Assembly (NCBI GenBank): GCA_003427395.1
Contig: BFEA01000265.1
Span: 497,544 to 561,543, forward strand
DNA: 64,000 nt
Reading direction: 5' to 3'
Source: Chara braunii
Taxonomy: Eukaryota > Streptophyta > Charophyceae > Charales > Characeae
Positions 56,521-64,000 of this stretch are shown here, piece after piece. The notes under the pieces are model-generated. The model was given only the letters and a program-made list of their open reading frames with translations. It was not told the DNA's origin and made no database searches. Within the stretch, counting starts at the first letter, position 1. Each line of letters opens with the position of its first letter. Both the position numbers and the translations under genes were made by a program.

Positions 56521-57181
56521 ACTGGGTCCCGACCTGGGACCAGACATACTGATGCACTGGCATAGGCAAGAGCACCCTCAACAACTACATATGGAATAGG
56601 AAGCAGTAGGTTCATATCAAATGCGAGGGGGAACCTACAGGCCAACTCAACAATTCCAAGTGGAGCATCCAAAACCCAGGTATCCGTATGAGTCTTATGA
56701 TTGGAGGAACCTAGCTCCACTAGCACAAGGAAGGGTGGAAACAGTTGACAAAAACAGGATGGAGTCGGTCCAACGGTGCTTGATCCCACTGATTTGTTCC
56801 AGGACCACCGAAGGCACTTGCTTCATGACAGTCACAGACGGGGAAGGCAACCCAGTTATCCCCTCGATGTTGGTGGATCAATCTCCCATACCAGCAAGGA
56901 TCCTCGAGGTAGCAAAGAAGTCGTATGGTGAGCACATCCCAATAAGGTTGATCCCACGTTCCACCATGGTTCATGTCATCTGCGAGTCAATCCAGGGGGT
57001 ATATAAAGATGTACTTCCCTTTGCTATACGTGCACATTCCTCCAAAAGTCGCAAACACTCTCACCCAAGCGGGAATTTGGTGGTTTCCTATGAACCTAGT
57101 CTGAGAGCAGGATTCAAACGAGCTGGAACATATCAAAGTCCTCCCTGGTATCTAAGCGTTGGTATTAATGAATGTGAATGA
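55276..57181 (+). pseudogene. LINE ORF1: nucleic-acid-binding protein with CCHC knuckle (broken)
   Basis: Opens at ATG 55276 (MDFPSGGGVYYSPYPSLSLE) for 80 codons, then breaks and shifts frame several times. At about 55959-56000 it reads WCRWCKWYYHTEDNCPRY, a CX2CX4HX4C zinc knuckle. A Gln/Pro/Gly-rich linker follows. A 186-codon frame (56621-57181) contains GTCFMTVTDGEGNPVIPSML and ends just before the endonuclease fragment. ORF1 proteins coat LINE RNA. The last frame is the most intact and could be a C-terminal ORF1 domain I do not recognise. Confidence 0.6.
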
Positions 57182-57309
57182 GAAGTTGGCACCAGGAGAG
57201 GATCCGCACTCGAACTTTCCCGTAGGAAAACTCATGGAGGAGTGACGCTCCTCATCTTCACGATCTGGATCAAGCCGAAGTGGATCTCGCTGTCACTCTA
57301 GAGAGGGTA

Positions 57310-57800
57310 ATCCAGTGTCAGATCACAACTCGTTGGTCACGGACATTCGACTACACCTGGGGATGAAGAGGGGTATGTTTTTTTTTCGGGTCAACAATCA
57401 GATCTTGGGAATGCCAGGGGTGAACCAATGGGTGTCTAACTATATGACTAGTTAAAAGAGCACTAGACCGCTGTTTGGTTCAACAACAGAGTGGTTTGAC
57501 GGTGACATTGTCATCTCCTCTAGGGTGTTTGACGTGATATCCAATATTTTGGCCAGAACAAGGAACAAAAAGGAATGGGATTGCAAAAGGAGGGTGGAAG
57601 AAGCGGAGGACCACATGGGAGGCTATCCGATCTCTGCAATGGTATGGGCAGCGAAATGAGAAAGATGAATGGCGGAATGGGATGCCTTGCAAGAGGGGAA
57701 GCAGAACAAGTGGACGAACTTGCTTAAAGAGAAGGGGATCGAAACGCACAATAAAATGACGAAGGAGACCTTTCAAAAATTGTTGCCAAGCCATAATTAG
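57310..57800 (+). pseudogene. LINE endonuclease C-terminal fragment and linker
   Basis: VSDHNSLVTDIRL carries the SDH motif that closes the AP-endonuclease fold in L1-type LINEs. It is followed by a linker, FRVNNQILGMPGVNQWVSNY, with stops and frame changes. The earlier endonuclease motifs, with the metal-binding Glu and the Asp/Asn pair, are absent upstream, so most of the domain has been deleted, joining ORF1 sequence to the domain's end. Confidence 0.55.
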
Positions 57801-57804
57801 CAAC

Positions 57805-59290
57805 AAGTGATTGCATTAAGGTATCCATTCGACGTGTCTGCCCTTCTAGCATGTACAATGCAAGGTATGCTTCAATATGCGAGTCTATACTACGAAGATA
57901 TTCTCTCAAGTAGGAGGCCGCTGAACGACGTGAATTCATACATTTTAGACACGCGGGATGACACTACAGTGAGGCTGCGGACGACTGCAAAGTTGGACAT
58001 AGACAGACCGCTCACTCTTAAGGAGTTAACATAGAGAGTCCAGTCTATGGTAAAAGGAAAGTTCCCCGGGGTGGATGGGTTAACGGTTGAGTTCTATGCT
58101 GCAAACTGGGGAGTCTTTGGACCCCTGCTAGTCGATCTATGCAACAAAATCGTAGAAGGTGGTCGTTTGGGTAAGGGCATGACGCATGGAGTGATTGCAG
58201 TCCTATCAAGAAGTGGGACAATGCGGATGTAAGGAACTGGCGCCCTATATCACTACTGAATGTATCGTACAAGATCCTAGCGAAATCACTAGCGTGTCGT
58301 CTCTCAAAGTACCTTCCAGACTTGGTGGGGAAAAAACAAGGGGCCTTCGTGCAAGGGTGTTCAATCTTCAACAACATAGTGATGGCAATCGAGACTCTAG
58401 AGGTGGTGCAGAAGGAGAACTTGGACGTAGCGGTTCTTCTCCTGGATCTGGAGAAAGCGTACTACGACAAGGTGAGGTGGACGTTCGTTCTCACCACACT
58501 GAGGTGGATGGGGTTTGGAGACAACTTTTGCGCTTGGATCATCGCCATGTCCGCCCACGCTTCATCGGCAGTTATGATCAATGGTCACCTCTCCGTGCTA
58601 TTTCCACTAACAAAATCGCTTCGTCAGAGGTACCTACTTGCTCCTCTAGTCTTCGTGCTGCAGATGGAGGTGCTGCTAAACAAGATCAGACGACACCCAG
58701 ATATAAGAGGTCTGCAACTTCATAATTGCGAAGAATACAAAGTTAAGGCGCTGGTTGACGACCTCTTTATGGTGAGTGAAAACTCGACGGCCTCGCTACC
58801 TGCCTTGAAATCAGTAATGTGCGAATACTCTCTTCTTTCGGAGACCTCGGTCAATTGGAACAAGTCCACCTATCTACTTCCAGTCCAGTTCAAACTCAAG
58901 GGTGAATGGGGGATGAGGAGGGTAGAAAATGGGGAAGAAGAGAGATTCATGGGCATAAATGATCAGCCTACAAGTGAGAGCAACTTCCCATGGCCTTCTC
59001 CTTCAGCAACGGATCACAACTCGCCCCAGACTTTGGGCCACGACAGTGGCACCTCTCCATCATAGGGAAAACCTTGCTTACCAACATTGCGTTGTTCTCC
59101 ATTTTGTGGTTCGTCTCTACGGTATGGGAGATCGCAACAGGCGTCATGAAGATCATCAGGAGAATGGTAGCCCGGTTCCTATGGAAGACTCACGCTCAGA
59201 ACACCGAGAGTTTCATCTCCAAAATTGTGCTTGACATGCTTACGTTCTCCAGAGAAAAGGGGGGACTGGGGCTTATGGACCCCTCGTGAA
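57805..59290 (+). pseudogene. LINE reverse transcriptase (inactive)
   Basis: Frames 57807-58034, 58047-58232, 58195-58260, 58322-59065 and 58990-59289 together give an RT in family order: KGKFPGVDGLTVEFYAANWG, KWDNADVRNWRPISLLNVSY, GKKQGAFVQGCSIFNNI, LLDLEKAYYDKVRW (motif A, catalytic Asp codon at 58445), MINGHL, KSLRQRYLLAPLVFVL (motif B) and ALVDDLF (motif C, codons from 58754). Motif A has one extra Tyr, and motif B has lost the conserved GCPL (RQGCPL becomes RQRYLL). Both should kill activity, as do the frameshifts. The thumb continues SIIGKTLLTNIALFSILWF. Confidence 0.85.
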
Positions 59291-59361
59291 GGAATCAGGG
59301 ACAACTACGAGGATGGGTAACAAAGGTGGCCACATGGGTTAATTTCGAGCACTGAGCACTA

Positions 59362-60174
59362 TTGGCAGAGCGCATCCTGATGTCCAACTGGGGTTTGAAA
59401 AGGGCGAAGGACGTCTGGGCATGCTTCTTCATACCGTTCTTTAGGAAGAAAATATTCAATTTAACCTTTTGGAAGCCAGTCCGCAAAGCATGGAAGAGTC
59501 CCCCGCCTAATATGCAAATCCCCCCAGTCACCAAGGAAGAAGTGTTGAACCAGATTTTGTTTGAAAACCCACGCATCACCAACCAAAATTCAGTACCTTC
59601 CTGGCGGACGGCTGGGCAGGCAACTTCGGCCAATCGTGGGTCAAGTGAGGCATTGTCCAGATTGAAGACATGTGATCCCTACCATCAGGGGGGTGGAGAC
59701 CTCTGTCGGAAGTAAAAGAAACACTCAGTGGTCTGCAACGAGTGGAGGAACACTTGCGGCATATCATCAATGCTATCCCCACAAGACTGGCTGGAGTTGC
59801 TCGGACCAGAGGGCCTCGACCCGCCTGATACTTGGTACATCTCAAAACTAGAATTGGAGGAGAACGTGTTGTGGAAAGTGAAAGAAATCCTCCCAGGTGG
59901 ATTCCGCAAAGTGGAAAGATGGCGTTGTTCAGGACCATTTAACACCCTGGCCTGGATAAAAGAGGAGACCATCATGCAATGGGATAACACGACCCAAGTC
60001 CGGGTGGTGGAATTGAAAGGCAAAAGACCTCTGTCAAATATTTTCTCTTGGGTCCGAAGGATTCCTCTACGCCAGCTTAGCACTGACCCGCTAGCATGGG
60101 GATGGATCAAGAGGGAGGCAAGGGAGCCCCCCCTCAGACTGTTGGATTACTCGATTGCTTTGAGATTCCAGTAG
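59362..60174 (+). pseudogene. LINE region between RT thumb and zinc-binding motif
   Basis: Two frames (59362-59715 and 59728-60174) encode Trp-rich sequence such as ILMSNWGLKRAKDVWACFF and DTWYISKLELEENVLWKVKE. This is the linker expected before zf-RVT in plant LINEs. No RNase H motif is seen. Confidence 0.5.
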
Positions 60175-60339
60175 TCTGCAAGACTGCTTAAAGAACCAGC
60201 ACAAGTTGCTACCTTACGATGGCAAACGATTTAGGGTGGAAAGTCAGAGAATGCAAAACAAGAATTCGAGAGTTCGTGGAAAGCGTTAATTGCACTCCCC
60301 AATGGAAAACAGGTCAGCATCCTCTGACTTCTCTCCTTG

Positions 60340-60770
60340 ATGGTTACCCCGTCCGCAGTTTGGCTCCTCATAAAAGGCATGGAGGTTAAGGAAGGCTGTA
60401 CCAGATGCAGATGGCCGTTCGAATCCACCCGCCACCTTTGGTGGGACTGTCCAGCATCCAAAAGGATCTGGAACTGCTGGACACGTCACTAGAGAGAAAT
60501 TGGTGGTCAGGAGGTAACCTGGGATGAAAAATGGGTCTTGTGGGGATTCCTCCCTCCAAACGTAGCAAGTCGCCGTAGATGGGGCTACATTGCACAGGTG
60601 GTCAGGGGTCTGATCTGCGAGATCGTCTAGTATAACAGGAACATGTCGAGATTCCAAAAGAAATCTTTGTCCGATCAAGAAATCAAGTTCAGGATAAAAA
60701 AAAGACTGAAACACGCAATTCTGATGGACTGGAGAAGGAAAGCGAAAGCTGGGAGGGAGGACTAGCCCAG
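60340..60770 (+). pseudogene. LINE C-terminal zf-RVT zinc-binding motif and end of ORF2
   Basis: From 60397 the frame reads CTRCRWPFESTRHLWWDCPA and SKRIWNCW, the C-x2-C...H-x4-C arrangement of the reverse-transcriptase zinc-binding domain common in plant non-LTR elements. One stop follows after WTRH. The frame ends in a basic stretch at about 60764, taken as the end of ORF2. Confidence 0.75.
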
Positions 60771-61375
60771 TTGCGTCGGATTAAGAGGACATGGGCCAGT
60801 AGCCAACAATTAGCAACACTACATCCCCACAAGGACCTGGTCCTGTTTGAGTGGGTATTGGAAACAAATAAGGAAAACGAGAGATATAGGGAGAGGATAG
60901 CTAGGTAGAGAATACTTGCCTAAGGAGTGACTAGTTATCAATAGAACTGTCACCATAGGGAAGGAGTAACACTGAGCTCCCAACCAGGACACTCGGTTGC
61001 GTAAGGCCATTGTGGACCGTTAGAGGAGTGTCAGTAGGACTGAACCGCTCCTGGTCCTCTGGGCCGTATTAGTTTTAGAAGTAGGATAGTTTGTAGTCAG
61101 GCTGTGCCAACCCTTCTGATTGAAGAACGCAACTGTTAATGTTTAAGCTTTGGCCTGAGACCCCTTAAGATGATCACATTATATTAACGTTTCAAGTCAG
61201 ATTTAATTAGTAAGTGGCTCTGGGTTGAATTGTAGTGAAGTCAAAATAGTACAAGTTAGGACTGAAAGTCGGTGAAAATGACCTCCGCGGGCAAAAGCCT
61301 GTAAGCGAAGCTTATCACATCTATCATTGGGAATATAAGCTCATTTGTATTTTAAAAAAAAAACAAAAAAAAATA
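60771..61375 (+). other. LINE 3' UTR and A-rich tail
   Basis: Non-coding 3' region ending in TTTTAAAAAAAAAACAAAAA and an AT microsatellite. The A-rich end in the coding orientation is what a LINE leaves. The exact boundary is obscured by the (AT)n run that follows. Confidence 0.5.
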
Positions 61376-61957
61376 TATATATATATATTTTTTTATTAAA
61401 AAAAAAACACATGAAGTTCAAACTGTTTTTTTGTGTGAAACTTTGTAGATTTGTAGGATCCCAAAGTCTGTTAGAAAATTTGTAGATTTGTAGGATACCA
61501 AAGTGTGTCAAAATAACCCTCAATCCTACAGAATACGACATAGTCTGTGTCTCAATTACACATCTTTTGTATGCAGCATCCTACAAAGTCAAAGGATATG
61601 GTCAGACTACATATGCAAAATTTAAGGGATGTTGCTCTTCACCAAACCAAAGTTAAGGGGTCAATCATTAATGCTACGGGCTCTAAAAAGTCCCCAGTAT
61701 TAGTGTTAAATTAACACTGATATAACTAGGGGTCGAGCTTCTGGTCATGAAAGTTTTAGGGTTCAAAAATATTTTTTCCTTCATGTGAAGCGACATTGAA
61801 AAGTCGTTAGGTTAGTAGGTTTATGATCAAGGTCAAAGCGAGGTAGCCCATACCCTTAGAGGCAATAGTATGCCTTATAAAAGTTAATGGTCATACCGGA
61901 TACTAGCACAAAATTCAATGAGTTAAAAATTAATAAAGAGTCAACCACTATTATAAA

Positions 61958-62332
61958 TCAAAGATAATCCAAACGCTCATTACAATTTTGACGAGTTTTC
62001 AATATTTATTTTTCCAGAGACACATTGTTTATAACAAATATTGATATTTCATATCAATAAATCTAAGTCATTCGATGTGGTCACCTCAGCTAGGTTATAC
62101 CGAATCAATGCTATAAATCTAGGCCTGCTCTAGCTGGTGAGATAATTTTGATGGATGCTTACTCAAGATAAGCGCTCCCCAGATAAGTTTTTTTTTTTCC
62201 CCAAGCCGTGAACCATATATCATATCTAGTTTTTAATGACCAATATTTGTTATAAAAAATGTATTTATGGAAAAATAAGTATTGAAAACTCGTCAAAAGT
62301 GTAATGAGCATTTGGATTACCTTTGACGAAGT
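61958..62332. mobile_element. Foldback element of about 375 bp with 90-bp arms
   Basis: The left arm has CAAAGATAATCCAAACGCTC, then ATTACAATTTTGACGAG and TTTTCAATATTTATTTTTCC. The right arm is its inverse, from GGAAAAATAAGTATTGAAAA to CATTTGGATTACCTTTG. The two arms agree at about nine in ten bases by eye. The core of about 190 bases is unrelated. No clear target duplication is seen. Confidence 0.7.
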
Positions 62333-62399
62333 GCGTAAGAAAGTAATTTCGGTAAGACAATAACGATTGTTATAGTATGTCAACTTAGTTGGTAATGTT

Positions 62400-63261
62400 G
62401 GTCAAGTGAGGTAGTGAGAGGGAGTGGAGGTACGAAAGAAGAGGGGACTATGTATGACAAGTTTGGAAAGGTAACGGTAGGATCGAGGGAGAATAATAAT
62501 TAGGAAAACATAAAATTTATTGAAATAAAATGTATTTTTATTTTGTTTTAGGCCGCGAAAGACATTCCTCTAGTTTTATTTTTGTATTTGCTCCTAGTTA
62601 ATATTTTTTGTTATTATCCAATTTAAAAACTTGTTTAAACAATCAACCCATGTTGTTTGAAACATTTATAATTTTATATGATGTTTCTGAACTTAAGGCT
62701 TGTGAGTGTGTTTCGTATATATGCTCAATCTTCTTTTAATTCTACAAGAAACTCGAGGAGTGGCCCCTTTCTCTCGAAGGAGCATTAAGCCCCTCATGCC
62801 ATCATAAACATTTCGGTCGCTACTACATGTATGTAAATAATAGGTTAAAAGCAAATGGTAATGAGATGTCATCACCTAAGCAACCCCAATGTTCATTATT
62901 AATACATACTAGACCACCATTTTTTTCTCTTACCTGCGTCATCCAATAGGCCAACCACGATCCGTCCCCACACAACCGCTATTACAACTCTCGCCCCTCG
63001 ACTCCTCAACCAAGCATAACTGGTTTCAACCGCTAGTATGTACTAGGCCACCATCTGTTCCTCTACTTCCATCATCGGCTGGGGGTATTATGGTTTGTCC
63101 CCGGAAAGACCGTAACTCGAGGCCTTCTGGCCTAATCCCTCTACTAATGGGACCCCCATATTAATCCCAACAGCGACCCTGCCTCCCAAAGCAACGTCCT
63201 AAGGTAAGCAATTTACATGACTAATCATTCCATAATATTTATAGCTTCATCCTCACTATCT
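62400..63261. other. Unassigned DNA
   Basis: No open frame above 65 codons. TAGTATGTACTAGGCCACCAT-like segments recur at about 62905-62925 and 63032-63055 as a weak direct repeat. Confidence 0.4.
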
Positions 63262-63515
63262 TTGTAGAATACGATCTCTCTGGTCCAATCCGGTTCGAAC
63301 CCTCAACATCTTCTATACAACTCATAGCTCCAATTCATTGAGCTACAATGACTACTGGTTTGTTCATGTTTTATATAAGACTGGACATAAGTAAGCGGGT
63401 TGCCAACCTAGCACCAATTAATCGTGCGCGTGAGAGGTTGAAGGCCGATATGATAATCACACATGCAACATCCCCTTTGAGATACTAGAGTTCTAACCCA
63501 CTGAGCTACTATGGC
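63262..63515 (-). repeat. Two tRNA-like promoter-box sequences (possible SINE heads)
   Basis: On the minus strand, TTGTAGCTCAATGAATTGGA with GGGTTCGAACC about 45 bases later (63350-63280) forms an A-box/B-box pair with a good D stem (AGCTC/GAGCT). A second A box, GTAGCTCAGTGGGTTAGAAC, lies at 63510-63490 without a clear B box. Neither folds into a full tRNA. Confidence 0.4.
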
Positions 63516-64000
63516 TTGTTTTTTATCCTCTATTTCGTTTTCATTTTATATTTATCTTCTACTGTCATACCTTCTTTCCCATACCTTGAATTATTTTTTT
63601 AAGCACTTCTCCATGCGTCTGCCACCAAGCCCTTTCCCTGCAATACTTTTTTCTTTTCTCCCTAATTTTCCCCATTATGTTTTTCCCCCCCCCTCTCCCT
63701 CCTACTTTTTTTTCTGCTTCTTTCGCCTCGTTGACAATCCCCTTTATACCAACTATCTTCCTCATTCCTCTCAAAACTCCTCTCCCCTCTCCCTCCATGT
63801 TTTTCCCTTTGCCAACCATCATCTTTTTCTTTTTCTTTTTCTTTTGGTACTCAACTCTGTTTCTTTCGGTACTCGTTCTTGCTTCTTCTTCTTCTGCTGC
63901 TTTTCTTGCTCCCCCACTTCTTGTTCTTCTTCGTTTCCTCGTATCTATCTTTTACCAATGTACCTCCTTTCCACTTTTTTTTTTTTTTTTTTTTTTTTTT
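63516..64000. other. Pyrimidine-rich window end
   Basis: CTTC/TTTC-rich sequence ending in a T run of 25 or more at the window edge. The Lys/Gly-rich minus-strand frame at 63565-63822 is a composition artefact. Confidence 0.6.

Larger units (their letters stand above)
53800..61375 (+). mobile_element. Degenerate plant-type LINE
   Basis: A non-LTR retrotransposon in plus orientation: ORF1 remnants with a zinc knuckle (54.5-57.2 kb), the C-terminal end of an AP endonuclease (near 57.3 kb), reverse transcriptase (57.9-59.3 kb), and a C-terminal zf-RVT zinc-binding motif (60.4 kb). It ends in an A-rich tail at 61352-61372. Many frameshifts and stops show it is dead. The 5' end is approximate, and I could not find a target-site duplication. 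Confidence 0.75.

Overview
This is a window of a repeat-rich plant-type nuclear genome. Three independent signals point to a streptophyte. A complete RER1 gene has plant-like wording in its last two membrane segments. A U6 snRNA fragment carries the plant form of the 3' region. A tRNA-Pro(UGG)-like sequence closely resembles the plant mitochondrial gene. The very long intron, the dense nested transposons, the plant-type LINE with a reverse-transcriptase zinc-binding domain and the GIY-YIG-first Penelope-like remnant would suit a charophyte alga such as Chara, but that placement is an inference. There are assembly gaps at 23366-23530 and 45267-45331, plus scattered Ns near 10352-10457.

Layout. 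1-5.1 kb: AT-rich intergenic DNA with a tandem duplication and three copies of a hAT-like miniature element (terminal CTAGGCTACC, 8-bp target duplications). 5.1-24.5 kb: remains of a Penelope-like element (charged N-terminal region, GIY-YIG nuclease domain, region leading to the reverse transcriptase). It is split by a 16.5-kb LTR retrotransposon with giant LTRs of about 4.3 kb, in minus orientation. The 3' LTR of that element was itself invaded three times: a 446-bp insert, a 510-bp insert carrying U6-like and tRNA-like pieces, and a 2.5-kb hAT-like element filled with a CTC-rich minisatellite. A fourth CTAGGCTACC element sits in the Penelope remnant. 24.5-36.1 kb: a compound hairpin, tRNA-like sequences, short tandem duplications and a TTAA-flanked miniature element, with no convincing protein gene.

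36.1-48.8 kb (minus strand) holds the only intact gene recognised, RER1, in three coding exons. Its first intron is 10.3 kb. That intron contains a U2-like snRNA on the opposite strand, a tRNA-like tandem repeat, six copies of a small palindromic TA-flanked element, a three-level nested insertion, microsatellites and a purine-rich tract. The region upstream of the RER1 start is G-run rich on the sense strand. 49-54 kb: GC-rich unassigned DNA, a diverged 0.55-kb tandem duplication and a second TTAA-flanked miniature element. 54.5-61.4 kb: a degenerate LINE (zinc-knuckle ORF1, endonuclease C-terminus, reverse transcriptase, zf-RVT). 61.4-64 kb: a foldback element, tRNA-like sequences and pyrimidine-rich DNA.

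The genes do not form a pathway. The biology here is one secretory-pathway housekeeping gene embedded in layers of retroelements and miniature transposons. Many of these layers can be ordered in time from target-site duplications and from empty-site comparisons available inside the window itself.
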